Shown piece by piece: positions 33,248 through 41,339 of a stretch of DNA of 64,000 nucleotides. The translations under genes were made by a program, and so were the position numbers. Below the pieces are notes generated by a model. The model saw only the letters and a list, made by a program, of their open reading frames with translations, searched no databases and was not told where the DNA came from. This DNA comes from Curtobacterium sp. MCJR17_020 (lineage in GTDB: Bacteria; Actinomycetota; Actinomycetes; Actinomycetales; Microbacteriaceae), in the NCBI RefSeq assembly GCF_003234365.2, contig NZ_CP126260.1, positions 1,116,001 through 1,180,000 on the forward strand. The letters are read 5' to 3'. Numbering within the stretch: the stretch's first letter is position 1; each line of letters starts with the position of its first letter.

Positions 33248-33430
33248 GCGCCGACGCGGCGCAGCTTGGCGAGCGGCGCCCGCTCGCCGGCGGTCGGATG
33301 GGTGCTGCATGCGCTCACGCGCCGACGCGGCGCAGCTTGGCGAGCGGCGCCCGCTCGCCGGCGGTCGGATGGGTGCTGCATGCGCTCACGCGCCGACGCG
33401 GCGCAGCTTGGCGAGCGGCGCCCGCTCGCC
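33241..33430. repeat. 71-bp tandem triplication of the neuB 3' end
   Basis: Units start at 33241, 33312 and 33383 with identical sequence. The third copy is the authentic end of neuB (last 14 codons and stop) and diverges after about 48 bases; the first two continue to GGGTGCTGCATG. Each unit contains GGCGAGCGG-CGC-CCGCTCGCC, a palindrome like the core of family A. Seventy-one is not a multiple of three. Confidence 0.95.
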
Positions 33431-34258
33431 CGGGAAGATGCGCTTCACCCCGTCACCGAGCGCGGTCTCGATGATCCGGATGTCCCGCGCCAGGGTCTTC
33501 AGGCCGTGCGGCTCGAGCGAGGCCGCGTGGTCCGAGCCCCACATCGTGCGGTCGAGCGTGATGTGCCGTTCGACCGCGGTCGCACCGAGGGCCACGGCGG
33601 CGATCGAGATCTGCAACCCCGGCTCGTGGCCGGAGTACCCGACCGGCACGCCCGAGTACCGGTGCGCGAGGGTGTCGATCATGCGCAGGTTCGCCTCCTC
33701 GGCGGGGAGCGGGTACGTCGACGTGGCGTGCATGAGCACGAGGCGGTCGGTTCCGAGGGTGTCGACGGCGGCGTCGATCTGCTCGAGCGTCGACATGCCC
33801 GTCGACAGGATGACGGGCTTGCCGGTCGCGGCGACGGCGGCGAGCATCCCGAGGTCGGTCACCGACGCCGAGGCGATCTTGTACGCGACGACGTTGAGGT
33901 CCTCGAGGAAGTCCACGGACGGCTCGTCCCAGGGGGAGGCGAACCAGTCGAGGCCGCGCAGCGTCGCGTGGTCGCCGATCTCGATGTACTGGTCGCGGTC
34001 GAACTCGACGCGGTAGCGGTACTCCAGGTAGGTCATCTCGCCCCACGGGGTGCTGCGGGGCGTGTTCTTCATGTGCTCCGGGGTGGAGATGGCTGGAGTC
34101 CGCTTCTGGAACTTCACGGCCTGCAGCCCGGCGTCGGCGGCGACGTCGATGAGCTGCTTGGCGATGTCGACGTCACCGTTGTGGTTGAGGCCGATCTCGC
34201 CGATGAGGTACGCGGGGTGGCCCGCGCCGATCGTGGACGTGCCGATGGTGACGGTCAT
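33386..34258 (-). CDS. neuB: NeuB-family nonulosonic acid (sialic-acid-type) synthase
   Basis: A 290-residue barrel enzyme condensing phosphoenolpyruvate with a hexosamine derivative to give a 9-carbon acid. The NeuB signatures are present: YLIGEIGLNHNGD at the start, AVKFQKRTP, VAYKIASASVTDLGML, VILSTGMSTLEQID, PVGYSGHEPG and ALGATAVERHITLDR. There is no SAF domain, so it is the short form. The ATG overlaps the neuA stop by 4 bases. No epimerase or aminotransferase genes are adjacent, so which nonulosonate is made cannot be told. Confidence 0.93.
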   Translation of the reverse strand: MTVTIGTSTIGAGHPAYLIGEIGLNHNGDVDIAKQLIDVAADAGLQAVKFQKRTPAISTPEHMKNTPRSTPWGEMTYLEYRYRVEFDRDQYIEIGDHATLRGLDWFASPWDEPSVDFLEDLNVVAYKIASASVTDLGMLAAVAATGKPVILSTGMSTLEQIDAAVDTLGTDRLVLMHATSTYPLPAEEANLRMIDTLAHRYSGVPVGYSGHEPGLQISIAAVALGATAVERHITLDRTMWGSDHAASLEPHGLKTLARDIRIIETALGDGVKRIFPGERAPLAKLRRVGA

Positions 34259-35058
34259 GGTGCTCCGTTCAGTGCGGGGGCTGCCCGCGTCGGGGATGGG
34301 TCGTGGTGCGGGGCGTGGATCGGAACGGCGGCTGCGCGGGCGTCCGCCGTGGCGTCGTCTTCGGTCGCGGCCGTGGCTGCGGCCGTGGCTTCGGCCGTGA
34401 TCAGGTCGGTCTCGTCGTCGATGTCGATCGCGCCGGCGGGGTCGACGGCGATGAGTTCGACGCGGCCGTGGAAGCGGTGCCGGTGCTGCCGGAAGCCGTC
34501 GGTCCGCATGACGTACGAGGCGCCGGTCTCGCGGTACTCGGCGGCACGGTCCTGACGACGTGGGCGAGTTGCCGCGTCGTGGTTCACGGCGACGGCGGAA
34601 CCGTCGTCGGCGACCCGCCACAGGAACGCGTGCGACGGCGCTGCGGCGAACACGACGTCGGCGTGCCCCTCCGAGACGCGCCGGATCGCCGTGTCGAGGT
34701 CGTCCGGGTCGATGAACGGCGAGGTCGCCTGCAGGAACACCAGGACCTCGGGCAGCGCATCGCCAGCGGCCTCGAGTTCGTCGAGCACGTGGAGCAGCGC
34801 GGACTCCGACGACGCCTGGTCGCCCGCGAGGTCGGCCGGCCGTCGGACCACGTCGGCGCCGGCCGCGCGGGCCTCGGCGGCGATGGCGTCACCGTCGGTC
34901 GTGACCACCACGGCGTCGATCAGTGCTGCGCTGCGTGCCGACTCCACGGCCCGACGGACGAGCGACCGACCGCCGACCGTCCGGAGGTTCTTGCCCGGGA
35001 TGCCCTTCGAGCCGGCGCGTGCGGGGACGACGGCGAGGACGGTGGCAGAGGAGTGCAT
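34255..35058 (-). CDS. neuA: Acylneuraminate cytidylyltransferase (CMP-nonulosonate synthetase)
   Basis: A 267-residue nucleotidyltransferase that activates the nonulosonic acid as its CMP-sugar. LAVVPARAGSKGIPGKNLR is the CTP-binding N-terminus; FLQATSPFIDPDDLDTAI and the DIDDETDL near the end are diagnostic. The last 35 residues are alanine-rich and probably disordered. It starts the neuA-neuB-glycosyltransferase operon, with TACCGT 7 nt before the ATG and no Shine-Dalgarno. Confidence 0.92.
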   Translation of the reverse strand: MHSSATVLAVVPARAGSKGIPGKNLRTVGGRSLVRRAVESARSAALIDAVVVTTDGDAIAAEARAAGADVVRRPADLAGDQASSESALLHVLDELEAAGDALPEVLVFLQATSPFIDPDDLDTAIRRVSEGHADVVFAAAPSHAFLWRVADDGSAVAVNHDAATRPRRQDRAAEYRETGASYVMRTDGFRQHRHRFHGRVELIAVDPAGAIDIDDETDLITAEATAAATAATEDDATADARAAAVPIHAPHHDPSPTRAAPALNGAP

Positions 35059-35065
35059 CCCCCGG

Positions 35066-35071
35066 ACGGTA
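35066..35071 (-). promoter_or_regulatory. Leaderless -10 box of neuA
   Basis: TACCGT (complement) is 7 nt before the ATG at 35058. Confidence 0.5.
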
Positions 35072-35153
35072 CGAAGCGCGGGTGTCCCGGAGGCGAACTG
35101 CGGGCAGACGACGGCCGAACCGTTCCGGAACCGCTCGACCGTCGGGTCCCGGT

Positions 35154-35159
35154 TAGAAT
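35154..35159 (+). promoter_or_regulatory. tRNA-Arg promoter -10 box
   Basis: TAGAAT lies 11 bases before the mature 5' end of tRNA-Arg. Confidence 0.55.
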
Positions 35160-35170
35160 CGACGTCGCTC

Positions 35171-35243
35171 GCCTCCGTAGCTCAGTGGATAGAGCAGGTG
35201 GTTTCTACCCACCGTGCCGCGGGTTCGATTCCTGCCGGGGGCA
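35171..35243 (+). tRNA. tRNA-Arg (TCT anticodon)
   Basis: A 73-base tRNA. Acceptor GCCTCCG pairs with CGGGGGC, the D arm is GCTCAGTGGATAGAGC, anticodon stem GGTGG/CCACC holds loop TTTCTAC (anticodon TCT, reading AGA), and the T arm is GCGGGTTCGATTCCTGC. CCA is not encoded (ACGA follows). A palindromic terminator lies 7 bases downstream. Confidence 0.95.
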
Positions 35244-35250
35244 CGACGCG

Positions 35251-35284
35251 AACGGGCCGCCATCCGATCGGATGGCGGCCCGTT
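35251..35284. terminator. tRNA-Arg terminator
   Basis: A perfect 34-bp palindrome (half AACGGGCCGCCATCCGA) follows tRNA-Arg and is followed by GCTCGTTCGT. It is symmetrical, so it could also stop leftward transcripts. Confidence 0.9.
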
Positions 35285-35333
35285 GCTCGTTCGTGCGGGG
35301 TGCTGGGTGCTGCGTGCTTGGTGTCCGTGCCCG

Positions 35334-36629
35334 CTACTCGTCGTCGTCCGCGGCGCGGCGACGGAGTTCGGAGGCGCTGATCGGTTGCGTGTACGGCGCC
35401 TCGGACGTCTCGCTCGCGTCGGTGGGCTCCGCTGGGGCCTGGTTGATGCGGGTCGGGATCGACGTCGTGTTCGTCGTGCCCGGGGTCTCGACCTTCGGAG
35501 CCGGAGCGGACGCCGGGGTCGTCGGTGTGCCCGGGGTCGTCGGCATGTCGTTGGCGGGCGTCCGGTTGACGTGGGCGTCGGCCGAGGTCGGCGCCGGTGT
35601 CGCGACGGTGGACGATGCGGGACGGTCGGTGCCGCGGGCCGGGGTCACCCGGTCGGTGTCACCGAACGCCTTGGTGACGGTGTCGTCGTCCACCACCTCG
35701 GTGTCGTCGGTCCCGCGGATCGGGGTCGAGCGTGCGGGTGACGTGGGCGTTCCGAGTGCCGGGCGCACGGCCGGCGCGGCGTCGTCACCGTAGACGCGGG
35801 TGGTGTTCTCGCCGTACGAGCGGGTGGCGTTGACGTCCGACCCACCGCGGTTCACCGAGAACCCGGGTCCTGCGGCGGCAGCGGACGCCGACCCGGCTGC
35901 GGCAGTGGGGACGCCACCGGCGGGGGCCGACCCGGCGTTGGCTGGGGCCGACGTCGCGGAGGCGGGCGTGCCTCCCGGACGCTGCGCCGGACGCAGGGAG
36001 GTCGTCGTCGGTGTGGGGCGCTCGACGGGAGCCGCCGGGGCTGCTGCCTGGGGCGGGGTCTGCGGTCGGGCGGTGCCGTTCTGGTCGGCGTTCCAGTCCT
36101 GCTGGCGCTTGATCAGGTCGGCGTCCGGGTCGGGGGACTCGAACTTCCAGCGCTCGAGGTCGGCCTTGAAGAGCTTGCGTGCGCGGCCCGGACGGGCCTG
36201 CCACTCGAGCAGGCGGTCGCGGAACTCGGCGAGGGACTGGTCGGCCTGGAAGCTGAAGGTCGACGAGTTCTTCTTGATGTCGGCGATCTCGTGCTGCGCC
36301 CAGCTGGCGGCGAGGGGCGCACCCTGCACGGGGAGCAGCCGGAGCCGGATGTCAGCGTCCTCTGCCAGGTGGTCCGCGTAGCCGCGTTCGTCGTGCCCGA
36401 GCGAACCCCAAGCAGCGGCCTTGCGTGCCGCGGAGATGATCGCCGCGACGGCGGCGTTCTTCGACTCGCGCTCCTGCAGGGCGACGACCCGCTTGGTCGC
36501 ACCCCGTCCGATGAGCGCCGCGATGACGCCGGCGACGACGATGGCGACGAAGGGGATCACGGCACCCGAGATCACCCGCCACCCGTCGTCGGACGAAGTC
36601 CAGTCGGTCAGGTCGTTCCACCAGTCCAT
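35334..36629 (-). CDS. Single-pass membrane protein with long disordered Pro/Thr/Ala tail
   Basis: A 431-residue protein. One helix (about residues 19-40) precedes a basic, helical cytosolic region (KRVVALQERESKNAAVAAIISAARKAAAWG) up to about residue 180. The remaining 250 residues are low-complexity Ala/Pro/Thr/Ser with the tandem NATRSYGENTTRVYGDD. The architecture is typical of lineage-restricted Microbacteriaceae proteins; function unknown. TATGGT lies 6 nt before the ATG. Confidence 0.8.
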   Translation of the reverse strand: MDWWNDLTDWTSSDDGWRVISGAVIPFVAIVVAGVIAALIGRGATKRVVALQERESKNAAVAAIISAARKAAAWGSLGHDERGYADHLAEDADIRLRLLPVQGAPLAASWAQHEIADIKKNSSTFSFQADQSLAEFRDRLLEWQARPGRARKLFKADLERWKFESPDPDADLIKRQQDWNADQNGTARPQTPPQAAAPAAPVERPTPTTTSLRPAQRPGGTPASATSAPANAGSAPAGGVPTAAAGSASAAAAGPGFSVNRGGSDVNATRSYGENTTRVYGDDAAPAVRPALGTPTSPARSTPIRGTDDTEVVDDDTVTKAFGDTDRVTPARGTDRPASSTVATPAPTSADAHVNRTPANDMPTTPGTPTTPASAPAPKVETPGTTNTTSIPTRINQAPAEPTDASETSEAPYTQPISASELRRRAADDDE

Positions 36630-36635
36630 GCGCGC

Positions 36636-36641
36636 ACCATA
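36636..36641 (-). promoter_or_regulatory. Leaderless -10 box of the membrane protein gene
   Basis: TATGGT (complement) is 6 nt before the ATG at 36629. Confidence 0.6.
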
Positions 36642-36718
36642 CTCACGAAACGGTCAGGCCCCGGGGAGGACGAACGGCGTTCCGCGCATCCGATCCGAGA
36701 TGATTCCAATCTGGAACA

Positions 36719-36985
36719 TCATGACCAGCGAAGGCAGTCCACGGCGTCATCGGCGGACCACACGTTCGGCAGCTCGACGAACCGACGCTCGGTGGCGACG
36801 TAGCGACGGGCACGGTAGGCGGTGTCACCAGCGACGTCGATGCGGTCGACGTAGCCGACGATCTCGCCGTTGGCGCGGGTCACGCGGCTCAGGTCGTCGC
36901 GGACGTCGAGGATGCGGTAGTCGCCGCGCGACCGGGAGAGCGGGACGGTGCGGATCCGCAGTGCGGGTTCGGTCGTGGTCTGCAT
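36719..36985 (-). CDS. Small hypothetical protein
   Basis: An 88-residue soluble basic protein (MQTTTEPALRIRTVPLSRSRGDYRILD...) with predicted beta strands throughout (EIVGYVDRIDVAGDTAYRARRYV). A very good Shine-Dalgarno, AGGAGG, stands 5 bases before the ATG, and codon usage matches real genes, so I accept it despite its size. It is not recognised. It is divergent from msrA across a 157-base gap. Confidence 0.72.
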   Translation of the reverse strand: MQTTTEPALRIRTVPLSRSRGDYRILDVRDDLSRVTRANGEIVGYVDRIDVAGDTAYRARRYVATERRFVELPNVWSADDAVDCLRWS

Positions 36986-37130
36986 CGTGGCCTCCTGGTC
37001 GGTGTGGTCTCGACGCTACGGGCCACCACCGACACGCCGGGGCTCTATCGACGCATCGTGGAAGGCGGGACGGGCGGTGCGCGCTGTGGAGGGGATGTCC
37101 CCTGCTCGGCCCCGCCGGATGTCGACGAGG

Positions 37131-37136
37131 TAGGTT
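37131..37136 (+). promoter_or_regulatory. Leaderless -10 box of msrA
   Basis: TAGGTT is 6 nt before the ATG at 37143; no Shine-Dalgarno. Confidence 0.65.
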
Positions 37137-37142
37137 GTCGCC

Positions 37143-37670
37143 ATGACCACGTTCGTGCTCGCAGGTGGATGTTTCTGGTGTCTCGATGCCGTGTACCGCA
37201 CGCTGCAGGGCGTGCAGGACGTGCAGTCCGGCTACATCGGCGGTCGGGTGGAGAACCCGTCGTACGAGTTGGTGTGCACCGGCTCGACCGGTCACGCCGA
37301 GGCCGTCGCGGTCACCTTCGACGAGACGGTGATCCCGGCCGAGGTCATCCTCGACGTCTTCTTCACGTTGCACGACCCGCGGCAGCTGAACCGGCAGGGC
37401 GCCGACGTCGGCACGCGGTACCGCTCGGCGATGTTCCCGGCGGACGACGCGCAGCGCGCACTCTTCGAGCAGGCGATCCAGCGCGCATCGGGCATCTGGG
37501 ACGGCGGGATCGTCACGACGATCGAGCCGTTCACGACGTTCTACCCGGCAGAGGAGTACCACCAGGACTTCTTCGCGAAGAACCCCGGTCAGGGCTACTG
37601 CCTCGCAGTCGCACTGCCCAAGGTGAACAAGGTCCGCAAGGCCTACAGTCAGTACATCCTGGCGTCCTGA
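37143..37670 (+). CDS. msrA: Peptide-methionine (S)-S-oxide reductase
   Basis: A 175-residue MsrA. The catalytic motif GGCFWCLDAVY lies at residues 8-18, GYIGGRVENPSYELVCTG follows the substrate pocket, and HDPRQLNRQGADVGTRYRSAMF and AEEYHQDFF complete the family pattern. A further Cys near the C-terminus (QGYCLAV) may recycle the active site. It repairs methionine sulfoxide in the cytoplasm. Confidence 0.96.
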   Translation: MTTFVLAGGCFWCLDAVYRTLQGVQDVQSGYIGGRVENPSYELVCTGSTGHAEAVAVTFDETVIPAEVILDVFFTLHDPRQLNRQGADVGTRYRSAMFPADDAQRALFEQAIQRASGIWDGGIVTTIEPFTTFYPAEEYHQDFFAKNPGQGYCLAVALPKVNKVRKAYSQYILAS

Positions 37671-37707
37671 TCCTCGGGCGTCGGGGCCACGAGGAGGTGG
37701 TCGAACG

Positions 37708-37911
37708 ATGACGAACAACACCGGGACCTGGGTCGCGATCGGTCCGGCAGGTGCGGTGGGCAGCATCCACCGTGCCGCGGACGGCTTCCAGGTCGAGCTC
37801 TACGGACGAGGGCGCACCGGCGGGCTCTACCCGTCGCTCGAGTCGGCGAAGGGTGCGGTCCACGCCGCGCTCGGACCGCTCGCGGCGCGGCCCGAGTTCC
37901 GAGCGCACTAG
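37708..37911 (+). CDS. Small hypothetical protein (67 aa)
   Basis: A 67-residue protein, MTNNTGTWVAIGPAGAVGSIHRAADGFQVELYGRG..., with two short beta hairpins and a helix (SLESAKGAVHAALG). AGGAGG lies 10 bases before the ATG. It begins 37 bases after msrA and precedes a strong terminator, so it is probably cotranscribed with msrA. The family is not identified. Confidence 0.68.
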   Translation: MTNNTGTWVAIGPAGAVGSIHRAADGFQVELYGRGRTGGLYPSLESAKGAVHAALGPLAARPEFRAH

Positions 37912-37984
37912 CGGTCCAGGGCCGGACAGGAGGCCCGGGGGACTCGTCCTCCACAGGTCGCCTGGTCGGGTCCACACGCCACAG

Positions 37985-38022
37985 ATCGATCCCGGGGCTG
38001 CTCCCGCAGCCCCGGGATCGAT
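37985..38022. terminator. Terminator after the msrA unit
   Basis: A perfect 16-bp stem, ATCGATCCCGGGGCTG and its complement, with a 6-base loop. It ends 12 bases before the SSB-like ATG, so it must lie upstream of or within that gene's promoter; no good TANNNT box is seen in the remaining space. Confidence 0.82.
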
Positions 38023-38034
38023 GACGATCGACGC

Positions 38035-38718
38035 ATGAACGACATCATCACCGTCTGCGGAATCGTCGCCACGGAACCCCGTCACCTCGTCACCGAGACC
38101 GGCATCGCCATCACGAGCCTGCGCCTCGCCTCACCGTCACGTCGATGGGACCGGGCCAGCGCGGCCTGGGTCAACGGTGCGACCAACTGGTACACCGTCA
38201 CCGCGTTCCGCTCCCTCGCGTCGAACGTGTTCAAGTCCCTGAAGAAGGGCGACCGCATCGTCGTCTCCGGCCGCGTCCGGATCCGCACCTGGGAGCGCGA
38301 CGGCCGGGGTGGCACGTCGGTCGAGATCGACGCCGACGGCATCGGGCACGACCTGGCGTGGGGCATCAGCAACTGGGTCCGGGTGCCGCGGCAGGTGAAC
38401 GACACGACCTCGGGACACGGCGGGGTGCGGGGCGTCGATCCCCGGACCGGCGAGGTGCACGGCGGCGGCCTGGGCGCTGCTCCTGCGCTCGACGGCCCGC
38501 GGCACGAGCACGACACCGAGCACGAGGCCGGTGCCGACGGCGAGGACGAGGACGGGGTCGACCCAGGGGCCGACCAGGGGAACGACTCCGGGATCGACCA
38601 CGGACTCGACGACGCCGACCCGGTCGGGCCGTCCGAGCGCATGCTCGAACAGGACGGCGCCGCGTTCGACCCCGAGTCACCGGACGACGACGGACCCCTC
38701 GCCAGGGTCGCGGCGTGA
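38035..38718 (+). CDS. Single-stranded DNA-binding protein-like (OB fold)
   Basis: A 227-residue protein with an SSB-type OB fold in the first 115 residues (ITVCGIVATEPRHLVTETGIAITSLRLASPSR, NWYTVTAFRSLASNVFKSLKKGDRIVVSGRVRIRTWE) and a long acidic, Gly/Asp-rich tail. The tail ends DDDGPLARVAA rather than the DDDIPF tip of replicative SSB. With the divergent core this suggests an accessory paralogue rather than the main replication protein. Confidence 0.85.
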   Translation: MNDIITVCGIVATEPRHLVTETGIAITSLRLASPSRRWDRASAAWVNGATNWYTVTAFRSLASNVFKSLKKGDRIVVSGRVRIRTWERDGRGGTSVEIDADGIGHDLAWGISNWVRVPRQVNDTTSGHGGVRGVDPRTGEVHGGGLGAAPALDGPRHEHDTEHEAGADGEDEDGVDPGADQGNDSGIDHGLDDADPVGPSERMLEQDGAAFDPESPDDDGPLARVAA

Positions 38719-38741
38719 ACCCGGTCAGACGCGCCGGACGG

Positions 38742-39467
38742 TCACCACTTCTGCGCGATCATCGCGATGCCGGACACCTGCTCGGTGTCCCAGTTCCCAC
38801 CGCGCGGCAGCCCGGCGACCCGGCCGTCGATCTTGAAGCTCGCGCCCTGGATCCGTGGCTTGTTCGTCTGCGTCGCCTTCAGCCCGTGGAACGAGAAGCT
38901 CGTGTCCCACTTGCCGTTCAGCCCGATCTGGCCCTTGCGGTCGCCGACGGTGATGCGCGTGTTCTGCACGGTCGAGTGCACGACGTCACCGTTCAGGCGG
39001 GCGTTCGCCTCGGCGTTGAAGAACAGCCGGCCGTCCAGGTTGAGCTTGAGGGTGCCGATCGTCTTGTGGTTCACGATCATCGTCGCGACGTCGTTCTTGT
39101 ACCAGCGCATCCCGATCGGCGTAAGCTTGTTCGTCGCCGGACCGAGGTAGCCGTAGGTGAATTTGCCGTTCTGCACGCGCTCCCAGATGTAGCGCGGCTT
39201 GCCCTTGCTCTCGGGGGACCCCTTGTCCGACTGGATGCCGAACGAGTAGGCGTTGTTGTGGGCGTCGTGGACGTTGATGTACGACGAGTACCCCGTGCCG
39301 GACCCGCTGGCGCTGATGCTCGCCGTGTAGAGCAGGTAGGGGTCGCCCTTCGGGACGGCTCCGGCGGCCGAAGCCGGAGCGACGAGGGCGACGGTGAGCG
39401 CGATCGCTCCGACGAAGGGGAGCGCGAGTCGGCGCAGTCGTGTGGCGTGCCTGGTCATGGTTGTCAT
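38742..39467 (-). CDS. Secreted hypothetical protein
   Basis: A 241-residue exported protein: basic n-region (RHATRLRR), hydrophobic core and the cleavage site PASAAG near residue 35. The mature part is basic and beta-rich (INVHDAHNNAYSFGIQSD, RYIWERVQNGKFTYGYLGP, ...MIVNHKTIGTLKLNLDGRLFF), resembling lectin-like jelly rolls; this is impression only. The start is ATG at 39467 or 39458. It converges on the SSB-like gene with a 23-base gap. Confidence 0.78.
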   Translation of the reverse strand: MTTMTRHATRLRRLALPFVGAIALTVALVAPASAAGAVPKGDPYLLYTASISASGSGTGYSSYINVHDAHNNAYSFGIQSDKGSPESKGKPRYIWERVQNGKFTYGYLGPATNKLTPIGMRWYKNDVATMIVNHKTIGTLKLNLDGRLFFNAEANARLNGDVVHSTVQNTRITVGDRKGQIGLNGKWDTSFSFHGLKATQTNKPRIQGASFKIDGRVAGLPRGGNWDTEQVSGIAMIAQKW

Positions 39468-39648
39468 CCCGTCCGTGATCCTGAGTCGGTCCGCGTCGTG
39501 GTGAGCGACGGGCCCCGAGGTGGTTGGCGAGGACAACCTACGTCGTCGCCAGGGATCCCGACAGACCCCCTTCCTGCCGGGTGCGCGAAGCGGCGATCCC
39601 GTTCCGGGCGCGCGACGCACCGACGGGGTCACTACACTTGGGGCCGAT

Positions 39649-41334
39649 ATGGCTGAGTACATCTACCAGATGGTCCGCGCCCGCAAGGCGGTCGGCGACA
39701 AGCTGATCCTCGACGACGTCACGATGTCGTTCCTCCCCGGCGCCAAGATCGGCGTCGTGGGACCGAACGGTGCGGGCAAGTCGACGATCCTGAAGATCAT
39801 GGCCGGTCTCGACCAGCCGTCGAACGGTGAGGCGAAGCTCACGCCGGGCTTCACCGTCGGCATCCTCATGCAGGAGCCGGAGCTCGACGAGACGAAGACC
39901 GTGCTCGAGAACGTCCAGGAAGGCGTCGGCGAGATCCACGCGAAGCTCGCCCGCTTCAACGAGATCTCCGCGCTGATGGCCGAGCCCGACGCCGACTTCG
40001 ACGCGCTCCTCGCCGAGATGGGCACACTGCAGGAAGAGATCGACGCTGCCGACGCGTGGGACCTCGACTCGCAGCTCGAGCAGGCCATGGCCGCGCTCCA
40101 GTGCCCCCCGGGGGACGAGCTCGTCACGCACCTGTCCGGCGGTGAGAAGCGTCGTGTCGCACTCTGCAAGCTCCTGCTCCAGAAGCCCGACCTGCTCCTG
40201 CTCGACGAGCCCACCAACCACCTGGACGCCGAGAGCGTGCAGTGGCTCGAGCAGCACCTGCAGCAGTACCACGGTGCCGTCCTCGCCGTGACCCACGACC
40301 GGTACTTCCTGGACCACGTCGCCCAGTGGATCGCCGAGGTCGACCGTGGTCGCCTCTACCCGTACGAGGGCAACTACTCGACGTACCTCGAGAAGAAGCG
40401 CGCGCGCCTCGAGGTGCAGGGCAAGAAGGACGCGAAGCTCGCGAAGCGCCTGTCCTCCGAGCTCGACTGGGTCCGCAGCAACACCAAGGGTCGTCAGGCG
40501 AAGTCGAAGGCCCGTCTCGCCCGGTACGAAGAGATGGTCACCGAGGCCGAGCGCACCCGCAAGCTCGACTTCGAGGAGATCGTGATCCCCGTGGGTCCGC
40601 GTCTGGGCTCGCAGGTCATCGACGCCGAGAAGCTGCACAAGCAGTTCGGTGAGCGCGTCATCATCGGTGACCTGTCGTTCACGCTGCCCCGCAACGGCAT
40701 CGTCGGCGTCATCGGCCCGAACGGTGTCGGCAAGACGACGCTGTTCAAGACGATCGTCGGGCTCGAGCCCCTCGACGGCGGCACGCTCAAGATCGGCGAC
40801 ACGGTCGACATCTCCTACGTCGACCAGAGCCGTGGTGGCATCGACCCGAACAAGAACCTGTGGGAGGTCGTGTCCGACGGGCTCGACTACATCCAGGTCG
40901 GCAAGACCGAGATCCCGTCCCGCGCGTACGTCTCGCAGTTCGGGTTCAAGGGCCCGGACCAGCAGAAGCGTGCCGGCATCCTGTCCGGTGGTGAGCGCAA
41001 CCGTCTGAACCTCGCGCTGACGCTCAAGCAGGGCGGCAACCTGCTGCTCCTCGACGAACCGACGAACGACCTGGACGTCGAGACCCTCGGCAGCCTCGAG
41101 AACGCCCTGCTCGAGTACCCCGGTTGCGCCGTGGTCATCACCCACGACCGGTGGTTCCTCGACCGCATCGCGACCCACATCCTGGCGTGGGAAGGCCTCA
41201 ACGAGGACGGCACGCCGAACTGGTACTGGTTCGAGGGCAACTTCGAGGCGTACGAGGAGAACAAGATCGAGCGCCTCGGTGCGGACGCCGCGAAGCCCGG
41301 GCGCGCGACGTACCGCAAGCTCACCCGCGACTGA
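39649..41334 (+). CDS. ettA: Energy-dependent translational throttle protein EttA (ABC-F)
   Basis: A 561-residue ABC-F protein with two ATPase domains and no membrane part. Walker A motifs are GPNGAGKSTIL and GPNGVGKTTLF, signatures LSGGEKRRVALC and LSGGERNRLNLA, Walker B LLLLDEPTNHLD and LLLLDEPTNDLD. The linker is charged (EKKRARLEVQGKKDAKLAKRL), with the EttA-type arm insertion LEQAMAALQCPPGDEL. It binds the ribosomal E site and gates translation according to energy charge. TACACT lies 10 nt before the ATG. Confidence 0.95.
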   Translation: MAEYIYQMVRARKAVGDKLILDDVTMSFLPGAKIGVVGPNGAGKSTILKIMAGLDQPSNGEAKLTPGFTVGILMQEPELDETKTVLENVQEGVGEIHAKLARFNEISALMAEPDADFDALLAEMGTLQEEIDAADAWDLDSQLEQAMAALQCPPGDELVTHLSGGEKRRVALCKLLLQKPDLLLLDEPTNHLDAESVQWLEQHLQQYHGAVLAVTHDRYFLDHVAQWIAEVDRGRLYPYEGNYSTYLEKKRARLEVQGKKDAKLAKRLSSELDWVRSNTKGRQAKSKARLARYEEMVTEAERTRKLDFEEIVIPVGPRLGSQVIDAEKLHKQFGERVIIGDLSFTLPRNGIVGVIGPNGVGKTTLFKTIVGLEPLDGGTLKIGDTVDISYVDQSRGGIDPNKNLWEVVSDGLDYIQVGKTEIPSRAYVSQFGFKGPDQQKRAGILSGGERNRLNLALTLKQGGNLLLLDEPTNDLDVETLGSLENALLEYPGCAVVITHDRWFLDRIATHILAWEGLNEDGTPNWYWFEGNFEAYEENKIERLGADAAKPGRATYRKLTRD

Positions 41335-41339
41335 CCCGC

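Noticed and set aside
33248..33310. ATG start at 33310 for the DUF6716-like gene
   Set aside because: It lies in the duplicated neuB tail and would encode a purely basic, repeat-derived leader (RRRAGAARQAAPRRR).
33241..33430. CRISPR-like array
   Set aside because: The units are directly abutting 71-bp duplications of coding DNA with no unique spacers and no cas genes.
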